In this document: piece by piece, positions 1 to 4,795 of the stretch
How positions within the stretch are numbered: position 1 is the stretch's first letter
Layout: every line of letters begins with the position of its first letter
DNA from: Nanobdellota archaeon
Lineage (GTDB): Archaea > Nanobdellota > Nanobdellia > Parvarchaeales > Parvarchaeaceae
Length of the DNA stretch: 5,019 nt
Direction of reading: 5' to 3'
Assembly: GCA_021818665.1 (NCBI GenBank)
Contig: JAKATQ010000050.1
Coordinates: 1 to 5,019, forward strand
The notes under the pieces: generated by a model
Seen by the model: the letters and a program-made list of their open reading frames with translations, nothing else
Databases searched by the model: none
Told to the model about the DNA's origin: nothing
Made by a program: the position numbers and the translations under genes

Positions 1-16
1 CGTCGGGCGAAATCAT

Positions 17-38
17 AAAAAGTCGGCGGTCACTTTTT
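17..38. terminator. A5/T5 stem-loop, possible bidirectional terminator
   Basis: AAAAAGT (17-23) pairs perfectly with ACTTTTT (32-38) around the 8-nt loop CGGCGGTC. Either strand gives a stem ending in a T5 run, so it could stop transcription from both sides. Its design resembles the stem-loop at 2789-2806, after the 7-TM protein gene. It also abuts the possible leftward ATG at 14-16, in which case it would be a leader hairpin instead. Confidence 0.35.
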
Positions 39-68
39 GACTGCTTAACCTATAATTGGCTGGGAGGC

Positions 69-76
69 TATATAAA
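69..76 (-). promoter_or_regulatory. Consensus TATA box, possibly pointing left
   Basis: Minus-strand TTTATATA, with purine-rich sequence on both sides so its orientation is uncertain. Used leftward, transcription would begin near 46, about 30 nt before an ATG at 14-16 that opens a minus-strand frame (M-I-S-P-D) running off the left edge. With only five codons visible, that gene cannot be confirmed. Confidence 0.3.
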
Positions 77-97
77 CCCTCGCCGAAAAACGAAACT

Positions 98-105
98 TTT
101 ATATA
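98..105 (+). promoter_or_regulatory. Consensus TATA box pointing right
   Basis: Plus-strand TTTATATA preceded by an A/purine-rich BRE-like stretch (ACGAAACT), so the promoter would fire rightward, starting near 128. No good ORF follows: the ATG at 130 is immediately followed by TAG. A transcript would run into the 3' end of gdhA as antisense or be a small RNA. Orientation is inferred from the BRE-like side only. Confidence 0.3.
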
Positions 106-111
106 GGGTGC

Positions 112-138
112 AAAAATTTCAGTTCCCCTATGTAGGGG
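112..138 (-). terminator. Candidate terminator downstream of gdhA
   Basis: In the minus direction, about 90 nt past the gdhA stop, a short hairpin (CCCCT, ACAT loop, AGGGG; 125-138) is followed 8 nt later by T5 (112-116). Archaeal termination relies mainly on U-tracts, so the T5 is the more relevant element. A further T5 lies at 86-90. No other good T-run is closer to the stop. Confidence 0.35.
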
Positions 139-226
139 TCCGGATATCTATAAAGCACATTCTGGTACTGTTTAAAAGGTAGAAGCGTATTTCGCGCGCT
201 GCCGGAGTATAAATACCCTTTTGGTC

Positions 227-1489
227 TCAATACCAGCCGCGGCTTTTCATCGCCTTGGCAACCCTATCGACGGCCACGATGTAGGCTGCATCCCTTGGGG
301 TTATCTTCGTTCCTTTTGCTTTGTAGGTGTCCTGCGTCTTAAATACGTCCGAAAACGATTGCGTGACGAGTTTGTCTAGTTTATCATAAACCTCTTTTTC
401 TGGCCAGTAGTAACCGTAGTTGTTCTGCACCCATTCGAAGTACGATACGATGACTCCGCCGGAGTTGACTAGGAAGTCTGGAAGGTCAAGGATGCCCTTT
501 TCGAACAGTATACTGTCTGCTTCTGGCGTGATCGGCCCATTCGCCAGTTCCAGGACTATCTTCGCACGTATCTTGCCAGCATTGCTTCCCGTGATCTGGT
601 TTTCGATGGCTGCCGGGATAAGCACGTCCACATCGGATTCCAGAAGCTGTTCGTTCGTCAACTTGGAGCCGCCTTCGTAGCCGGATACGCTGCCCGTCTT
701 CTCCTTCGCGGCGATGAGTCTTTGGTAATCAAGCCCTTTTTCGGAGTATATCCCTCCCGTTGAATCGCTTATGGCGACGACTTTTGAGCCGAAAAGGCGC
801 GTGACGAGGTCCATCGCGAACATCCCTGCGTTCCCGAAGCCCTGCACTGCGATCCTGGCTGATTTGAGGTCGATTCCGCGCTTCTTTACCGCTTCCCTGA
901 GTATGTACATGGCTCCCATGGCCGTGGAGTTGAAACGACCTTCGGACCCCCCTATTTCCAGTGGCTTCCCGGTTATCACTCCCGGCTCCTGATGCCCTGC
1001 CATCTTGTTGTATTCGTCCATCATCCAGGCCATTATCTGGGGCGTAGTATAGACGTCCGGTGCCGGCACGTCGACCTTGGGGCCTATGAAGCGGCCTATG
1101 GCCTGTATATAGCCGCGGGAAAGGCGCTCAAGCTCGCCTTCAGACATCTTCTTGGTATCGCATATGACGCCGCCCTTGGCGCCGCCGAATGGTATGTTCG
1201 CCAGCGAGCACTTCCACGTCATCCACGCAGAAAGCGCCTTGACGGTGTCCACGGTCTCGGCTGGATGGAATCTTATCCCTCCCTTGCCAGGACCTCTGGC
1301 ATCGTTGTAAAGGACCCTGAAACCGTTGAATAGTGTAGTGTCGCCGTTGTCCATCTTGACCGGAAAGTTGACCATGACCACGCGCTTTGGCTCCCTTAAG
1401 ATCGCATGCGCTCTCTTGTCGAGTTTCATTATCTCTGCAGCAGAATCCAGCTGTTCCTGTGCTATTTTAAAAGGATTGAGTTCTTCCAT
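227..1489 (-). CDS. gdhA: Glutamate dehydrogenase
   Basis: Catalyses reversible oxidative deamination of glutamate to 2-oxoglutarate and ammonia with NAD(P)H; a cytoplasmic enzyme, hexameric in this family. Residues 1-180 form the substrate-binding domain: K69 in GPGKGGIRFHP, K93 in MTWKCSL, the catalytic lysine K105 in FGGAKGGV and the catalytic aspartate D145 in VPAPDV are all present. The Rossmann domain follows, with GFGNAG at 217-222, then ELANGPITPEAD (314-325) and NSGGVIVSYFEW (342-353). At 420 residues it has normal family length. I chose the ATG at 1487-1489 because a strong Shine-Dalgarno GGAGGT sits 5 nt upstream; a longer reading to 1531 would begin with TTG, add 14 atypical residues and leave the SD inside the gene. 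NAD versus NADP preference cannot be decided by eye. It has its own TATA box and does not look co-transcribed with a partner enzyme. Confidence 0.98.
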   Translation of the reverse strand: MEELNPFKIAQEQLDSAAEIMKLDKRAHAILREPKRVVMVNFPVKMDNGDTTLFNGFRVLYNDARGPGKGGIRFHPAETVDTVKALSAWMTWKCSLANIPFGGAKGGVICDTKKMSEGELERLSRGYIQAIGRFIGPKVDVPAPDVYTTPQIMAWMMDEYNKMAGHQEPGVITGKPLEIGGSEGRFNSTAMGAMYILREAVKKRGIDLKSARIAVQGFGNAGMFAMDLVTRLFGSKVVAISDSTGGIYSEKGLDYQRLIAAKEKTGSVSGYEGGSKLTNEQLLESDVDVLIPAAIENQITGSNAGKIRAKIVLELANGPITPEADSILFEKGILDLPDFLVNSGGVIVSYFEWVQNNYGYYWPEKEVYDKLDKLVTQSFSDVFKTQDTYKAKGTKITPRDAAYIVAVDRVAKAMKSRGWY

Positions 1490-1494
1490 CGCGT

Positions 1495-1500
1495 ACCTCC
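1495..1500 (-). promoter_or_regulatory. Shine-Dalgarno site of gdhA
   Basis: The minus strand reads GGAGGT, then ACGCG, then the ATG of glutamate dehydrogenase. The full-length anti-SD match and 5-nt spacing decide the start codon at 1489. It is the only strong SD in the window; the other complete genes have weak or no SD. Confidence 0.85.
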
Positions 1501-1505
1501 ATTTT

Positions 1506-1524
1506 GGCTCCTTGCGCGGGAGCC
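1506..1524 (-). promoter_or_regulatory. Stem-loop in gdhA 5' leader
   Basis: Minus strand GGCTCC / CGCGCAA / GGAGCC: a perfect 6-bp GC-rich stem with a 7-nt loop, ending 5 nt before the GGAGGT site. If transcription starts about 26 bp downstream of the TATA box at 1549-1556, this hairpin lies at the very 5' end of the mRNA. It might protect the transcript or affect initiation; the role is inferred only. Confidence 0.4.
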
Positions 1525-1548
1525 TATACAAAGAATTGCGGCTTCTTG

Positions 1549-1556
1549 TTTATATG
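1549..1556 (-). promoter_or_regulatory. TATA box of gdhA
   Basis: Minus-strand CATATAAA inside AAACATATAAACAAG. Standard archaeal spacing places the transcription start near 1526, giving a leader of about 37 nt that includes the stem-loop and SD site. Two TATATCG copies spaced 10 bp apart lie just upstream (1573-1589). Confidence 0.5.
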
Positions 1557-1572
1557 TTTAATGGCTTCTGCA

Positions 1573-1589
1573 TATATCGGAGTATATCG
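1573..1589. repeat. Direct repeat TATATCG upstream of gdhA promoter
   Basis: TATATCG occurs at 1573-1579 and again at 1583-1589 on the plus strand, exactly 10 bp apart (about one helical turn), beginning 17 bp upstream of the gdhA TATA box. The placement suits an activator or repressor site, but the copies are short and AT-rich so chance is possible. Confidence 0.3.
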
Positions 1590-1679
1590 CGGACTAAGGC
1601 CGTCTGTAATGTCTTTATGGATTTGAACGATGCGTAGGGGCAGATTTGTAGGAAAAGAGGTCAGGCGTTTCGTGCCGTT

Positions 1680-2561
1680 TCAGGCGTTGTTCTCCTCTTC
1701 TTTCCTTTTTGAGCCGCTCTCCGGCTCCAGTGCGAGTATAAGTTTCTTAACTTTTGTGTCGGACATTGGCCTTACATATTCAAGCTCCGCTCTTGTACCT
1801 GTGAATATGCCTTTCAGCAGGTTCCACCTAAGCGTGCCGTACAGTGTGAAAGAGAAATCTTCGCCCTTTATCGAGGGATTTATCTCGCCCCTCGAGAAAT
1901 AGCTGCCAAAAGGCACCCTCGCGCTTTTCGCGTGCGTGTATATGTTATCAAACATAGAATCTCTGTGGATCTTGCGGCTTCTCCCAGACTGCCACCACCT
2001 ATAACCGTACTCTGCTTTTACCTTATACATCGGCTCGTTGTTGTTCCTCGGGTCCCTGACTATCTTGCCGTTCCTGTCTCTATAGATCTCCACATTCGAG
2101 CGAAGAAGCGGTAGGTATCTTCCATTGTCGTCCGGGCCTACTTTGATCGGGAGAAGGTTTGATTTCTCTTCAAGGATATTCAGTCTTAGCGTCTCTTCGA
2201 GAGCTGCTTCCTCGCCGACTATCTGTGCTTGCTGAGCTTCTGAATCGAGTTGCAGTTGTGCTAATTCTGCGTTGCTCTCGATGTCTCCGAAGCCCTGACC
2301 TTCCTGCGCTGTTAGTTTCTTATCGAAAGAGGCTATGTGCTGGCCCTCCGTTCCCGTATCGGCACCCTGTGGGCTACCGTTGCCGGACGGGAGCGTGATT
2401 CCCTTTGCTTCATATAATCCGTATATGGCTTTCTCAAGCCTGTCCAGCCTGCCGCTAAGTTCCGTATTGGACTGCAGTATCTGGTCCAACGTCTGGGCCT
2501 TTTCGCCACCATTTGTTGCACCGGTCTGATTAGTTGCGACTTTTGTATGTCCTCTTGCCAT
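1680..2561 (-). CDS. Conserved-looking hypothetical protein with N-terminal coiled coil
   Basis: I do not recognise this 293-residue protein. It has no signal peptide, no membrane segment and no cysteine, so it is probably cytoplasmic. Visible parts: a polar Thr/Asn/Gly-rich N-terminus (1-23); a probable coiled coil at about 24-54 with hydrophobics L25, L29, L35, L39, L42, I46, L49; a Gly/Ser/Gln-rich linker (57-92); a Gln/Glu/Ala-rich helix (about 97-133); then an aromatic and basic domain (about 138-275) including YRDRNGKIVRD (160-170) and YGYRWW (185-190), likely beta-rich; and a charged tail rich in K and E. The coiled coil suggests oligomer formation; the basic aromatic domain might bind nucleic acid or protein, but this is guesswork. 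The ATG at 2559-2561 is supported by AGGA 7 nt upstream and a TATA box at 2594-2602. It stands 148 bp from gdhA's longest frame. Confidence 0.85.
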   Translation of the reverse strand: MARGHTKVATNQTGATNGGEKAQTLDQILQSNTELSGRLDRLEKAIYGLYEAKGITLPSGNGSPQGADTGTEGQHIASFDKKLTAQEGQGFGDIESNAELAQLQLDSEAQQAQIVGEEAALEETLRLNILEEKSNLLPIKVGPDDNGRYLPLLRSNVEIYRDRNGKIVRDPRNNNEPMYKVKAEYGYRWWQSGRSRKIHRDSMFDNIYTHAKSARVPFGSYFSRGEINPSIKGEDFSFTLYGTLRWNLLKGIFTGTRAELEYVRPMSDTKVKKLILALEPESGSKRKEEENNA

Positions 2562-2593
2562 AAATATTTCCTACTCCTCAATAGAGAATTACT

Positions 2594-2602
2594 AATATAA
2601 AT
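2594..2602 (-). promoter_or_regulatory. TATA box of the 293-aa gene
   Basis: Minus-strand ATTTATATT preceded by CGAAAGGT, a good purine-rich BRE-like element. Predicted transcription start is near 2572, giving a leader of roughly 11 nt with AGGA as the only SD-like sequence. A GAGGAG further up (2574-2579) would fall outside the transcript. Confidence 0.55.
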
Positions 2603-2788
2603 ACCTTTCGTTGAGCGGCTTAAGAGGGCTTTGCAGATTAATCCACAAAAGCTAAGTCTGCGCGTAAATTAGGTTTATTGCACGTTTATTTAGATATTTA
2701 ATAATTAAACTGGAAAAGTCTCAAGTGTAAGTCGAATGTATCATATCGCATATACGGGGGCAAAATAGGTCTTCCTGTTATACAGAGT
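2603..2788. other. Intergenic stretch without a recognisable gene
   Basis: AT-rich spacer between the promoter of the 293-aa gene and the terminator of the 7-TM gene. It has frequent stops on both strands. The only structure I see is a short AT inverted repeat, TTTAATAATTAAA (2697-2709). Confidence 0.5.
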
Positions 2789-2806
2789 AGAAAAACGGCT
2801 TTTTCT
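2789..2806 (-). terminator. Hairpin terminator after the 7-TM protein gene
   Basis: AGAAAAA (2789-2795) and TTTTTCT (2800-2806) form a perfect 7-bp stem closed by a 4-nt loop (GCCG on the minus strand). It begins 18 nt past the stop codon of the 7-TM protein gene and ends in T5 on the transcript, matching a U-tract terminator. Confidence 0.6.
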
Positions 2807-2824
2807 GGCAGCTGTGCCCTCTCG

Positions 2825-3394
2825 TCACACCACCGAAAAGAACACTATAAGAGGGGTTATCGAAAAGAACACGTTGAGTAAGAGCCATACCAGCTGTATC
2901 CTTACCTTGTAAAGCAGCACCATAGCAAGTGAATACGCCGCAAAGAGCAGCGAACCGAATCCCAGTGCAAAGCCTGCAATCAGCGGCATGGTGCCATTGT
3001 TTAGCGCGTATCCTATCGCAAGCAGCAAAAACGCCACTGTGCCTAGGAGCCATGTCCATTCGAGCCTGGGGCCTGGTTCACGGCCAATCTTCCACAGAAG
3101 TATGCCTGCTCCTGCAAGTAATATGGCAAGAGTGAGATAGCCCCCCAAGTCCAAGAACGCCAAAAAATTGCCGATTAAAAGAGTGGCTTCGACGGCTATT
3201 AGGAGCCTCTGCACGCTGGTGATAGCTACGACGAGCAGGACGAATGTCGCGGCGGTCAGTATCATCTTCTGCGTGAGCGACCCGAAGGAAATGAAATTTA
3301 TTGCAAAGACCAGGGTGACCATAGCGGCCATCCCTATCCAGAAATTGAGGCTATGGAAACCAGTATGATCGGTTTTTTTATTGGAATGTTTCAT
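2825..3394 (-). CDS. Predicted 7-TM membrane protein of unknown function
   Basis: I do not recognise the family. The 189-residue protein is nearly all hydrophobic, with segments at about 18-37, 43-61, 64-82, 85-102, 114-131, 136-161 and 166-188. Charge placement supports seven spans: the basic N-terminus, R63, the KIGREPGPR loop (102-110) and YKVR (162-165) fall on one side, while SFGSL, DLGG and NNGT fall on the other. That predicts an inside N-terminus and outside C-terminus. There is no cysteine, no obvious pore or ligand motif and only a few charged residues within spans (E69 is one), so transporter, channel or scaffold cannot be separated. The ATG at 3392-3394 has no SD, but a TATA box centred 26-27 bp upstream suggests a leaderless mRNA. 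The 5-TM gene ends 40 bp upstream. Confidence 0.87.
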   Translation of the reverse strand: MKHSNKKTDHTGFHSLNFWIGMAAMVTLVFAINFISFGSLTQKMILTAATFVLLVVAITSVQRLLIAVEATLLIGNFLAFLDLGGYLTLAILLAGAGILLWKIGREPGPRLEWTWLLGTVAFLLLAIGYALNNGTMPLIAGFALGFGSLLFAAYSLAMVLLYKVRIQLVWLLLNVFFSITPLIVFFSVV

Positions 3395-3415
3395 CTCAGA
3401 TGATGATTCGTAATA

Positions 3416-3425
3416 GATTTAAATC
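3416..3425 (-). promoter_or_regulatory. TATA box of the 7-TM protein gene (leaderless start)
   Basis: The palindrome GATTTAAATC lies with its centre 26-27 bp from the A of the ATG at 3394, the normal archaeal TATA-to-start distance. Transcription would begin at or next to the start codon, consistent with the absence of an SD. It sits within the 40-bp gap after the 5-TM gene. Confidence 0.5.
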
Positions 3426-3434
3426 TCTGCCTTT

Positions 3435-4052
3435 TCAATGGTATCTGGCATGCTTACTTCGTGTGCGGGGGGACATCGCCTTTACCTTCATCAAGGCTGC
3501 GAAGAACGAAACGAAGGCAAATACCAGCAGAAGCGAAAAAGCCAGCGACACTCCTGCAGATCCGCCGCCTATCACTCCAAAACCAAAAAAGTACTGGAAT
3601 CCGACGGCTGAACCGGCAGACGTAGCCCACTGGCTAAGCGGAAAATTGAGTCCGGCGTCCAAGAGCATCACGAACACTCCGAATATAGACCATATGGCTA
3701 TGGCCGGCGCCGTAGAACTCATCTTTGAAAACAAATAGATGGTACCAAGTATCACGTTTACCATCGTAAAAATCAGCAGGCCGGCCCAGTGCAGTGGCGC
3801 GTATGTTATTAGATTGTTGTCCGTAGAAAGCAGGAAAAGAGCCGAGAGTATCTCTATGCCCATGGATATTGGCAGCATTGTCCATATCATGCCTCTGTTC
3901 AGGATTATCGGTTTTTTCTTCCTATCGAAGTATTTCACAACAGCGAATCCGATAAGGACCGCTATTAGGATTGAAAAGACTAGAGCGAATGCCAGAGAAT
4001 ACGGGAGTCCGGCGGAGACTGACGCACCCGATGAAGTTCCATATACAACCAT
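3435..4052 (-). CDS. Predicted 5-TM membrane protein of unknown function
   Basis: Unrecognised 205-residue integral membrane protein. Likely spans are about 17-40, 56-76, 86-109, 115-133 and 164-187, with a hydrophobic Gly/Phe-rich stretch at 150-163 (FFGFGVIGGGSAG) that could be a re-entrant loop or an extra span. A strongly basic loop (KYFDRKKKP, 40-48) and a basic tail (K189-H205, rich in K, R and H) sit on the same predicted side; the N-terminus, STDNN (76-80) and NFPLSQW (136-142) on the other, giving N-out/C-in. There is no signal peptide, no cysteine and no catalytic motif I can identify. The ATG at 4050-4052 lacks an SD; a TATA box about 25 bp upstream suggests a leaderless mRNA. It lies directly upstream of the 7-TM gene, so the two may work together, but the separate promoters weaken this. 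Confidence 0.87.
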   Translation of the reverse strand: MVVYGTSSGASVSAGLPYSLAFALVFSILIAVLIGFAVVKYFDRKKKPIILNRGMIWTMLPISMGIEILSALFLLSTDNNLITYAPLHWAGLLIFTMVNVILGTIYLFSKMSSTAPAIAIWSIFGVFVMLLDAGLNFPLSQWATSAGSAVGFQYFFGFGVIGGGSAGVSLAFSLLLVFAFVSFFAALMKVKAMSPRTRSKHARYH

Positions 4053-4072
4053 ATTAAAACAAAGCCACGCTT

Positions 4073-4081
4073 GTATTTAAT
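4073..4081 (-). promoter_or_regulatory. TATA box of the 5-TM protein gene (leaderless start)
   Basis: Minus-strand ATTAAATAC, centred 25 bp from the A of the ATG at 4052. The expected transcription start coincides with the start codon, and no SD is present. An inverted repeat (4091-4116) lies just upstream. Confidence 0.5.
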
Positions 4082-4090
4082 GGTTATAGT

Positions 4091-4116
4091 AGCCATTTAT
4101 CTGTGCGAAAATGGCT
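4091..4116. terminator. Inverted repeat between aIF5A and the 5-TM gene
   Basis: AGCCATTT (4091-4098) and AAATGGCT (4109-4116) form a perfect 8-bp stem with a 10-nt loop, 42 nt past the aIF5A stop. No T-run follows in the minus direction, so it is an imperfect terminator candidate. Because it ends about 10 bp upstream of the next gene's TATA box it could equally be an operator. Confidence 0.35.
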
Positions 4117-4158
4117 TACAGTGAGCTTATCCTTTCGACCATGCGATAGGTACGGCTC

Positions 4159-4551
4159 TTATTTTATGCCTTTTATGAGTTTCTGGCCCATCAAGTTGGA
4201 ATAGTTGACCTGCATCCCGTCCTTGAGCTTCTCTCTGAGGTCTTCCGGGATATCGGTCTCGAATACATCATACGTCTCCATGTCCATCAGCTGCGCTTTT
4301 GTGCCATTGATGCTTATCACCTGCGCTGTTCTCTTCTCTATTATCGGGACTTTCGCCCTCTCTTCCGCTGACATTATGAAAATGCGCTTCTTGTCGTCCA
4401 GGACCCCGACGGCTTCGACTCTTGCCTTTGCATGCCCGTGCTTTCCTGGCGCACTTAGCGTTATGTCCGTGATCTTGCATATGAACTGTTCGTCGACGAG
4501 TATAGTATCGCCTTTCCTAAGCTCGTTTATCCCGACTAATTTGTATTCCAT
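4159..4551 (-). CDS. eif5A: Translation initiation factor aIF5A
   Basis: Archaeal homologue of eIF5A, the cytoplasmic factor that binds the ribosome and helps peptide-bond formation at difficult sequences; active after a lysine is converted to hypusine (or deoxyhypusine in many archaea). At 130 residues it has full family length. The N-terminal SH3-like domain (about 1-68) carries the modification loop S-A-P-G-K-H-G-H-A-K at 33-42, with K37 as the predicted hypusine site, followed by ARVEAVGVLDDKKR. The C-terminal OB-fold domain (about 70-130) contains QLMDMETYDVFE (87-98). The ATG at 4549-4551 gives the usual N-terminus and has no SD. A34 and H40 differ from the common archaeal K/S choices in this loop, though H40 is also found in the eukaryotic version. 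Deoxyhypusine synthase is not in the window. Confidence 0.97.
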   Translation of the reverse strand: MEYKLVGINELRKGDTILVDEQFICKITDITLSAPGKHGHAKARVEAVGVLDDKKRIFIMSAEERAKVPIIEKRTAQVISINGTKAQLMDMETYDVFETDIPEDLREKLKDGMQVNYSNLMGQKLIKGIK

Positions 4552-4579
4552 AAGAACATTTAGTTATAAAAAATTTTAA

Positions 4580-4588
4580 GTATAAATG
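4580..4588 (-). promoter_or_regulatory. TATA box of aIF5A
   Basis: Minus-strand CATTTATAC preceded by an A/G-rich BRE-like stretch (GATAAAG). The predicted start near 4558 would leave a leader of only about 7 nt without an SD. A second AT-rich element (TTTTTTATAA, 4564-4573) is too close to the ATG to be the main box. Confidence 0.45.
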
Positions 4589-4795
4589 CTTTATCGTGCA
4601 CTCAATAGATGGACATGTAAAAACGAGAAAACTTAATCACTAATTTTGCGCGGCTTGATGTTATCCCGTTGCGCTCCATTTCCTTATGAAGGAGTATGAA
4701 AATGAAACGCTAAAAACTTGTAACCAAGCTGCCGGTAGCCAAAACCAGCAGTCTTTTACTAAATCTCAAATTTATAGACGCAGACGATACTTTTT
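4589..4795. other. Intergenic stretch between aIF5A promoter and repeat-protein gene
   Basis: No convincing gene. In the minus direction a T5 run (4712-4716) about 80 nt past the repeat-protein stop is the best terminator candidate, with a near-palindrome GCTGCCGGTAGC (4728-4739) just before it. A 40-codon plus-strand frame (4686-4808) has no SD and overlaps the 3' end of the repeat gene. Confidence 0.4.

Noticed and set aside
992..1333. Long plus-strand ORFs antisense to glutamate dehydrogenase
   Set aside because: They mirror the codon pattern of a certain gene on the other strand and lack start signals or family features.
1490..1531. Longer N-terminus of glutamate dehydrogenase starting at TTG 1529-1531
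   Set aside because: It would place the GGAGGT site inside the coding region and add 14 residues not typical of the family; the ATG at 1489 fits much better.
203..1586. Shared 9-mer CGGAGTATA at 203, 742 and 1578 as a regulatory motif
   Set aside because: One copy is inside the gdhA coding region and the others have different contexts; too short to distinguish from chance.
1600..1660. tRNA-like T-loop on the minus strand (GTTCAAATCC)
   Set aside because: The flanking bases do not form the T stem, and no D arm, anticodon arm or acceptor stem can be built around it.
2697..2709. AT palindrome TTTAATAATTAAA as replication origin or operator
   Set aside because: Single short AT-rich copy in an AT-rich spacer, with no origin repeats or initiator gene nearby.
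3399..3407. C/D box sRNA (ATGATGA resembling a C box)
   Set aside because: No D box at suitable distance and no C'/D' pair; the motif lies in the promoter gap before the 7-TM gene.
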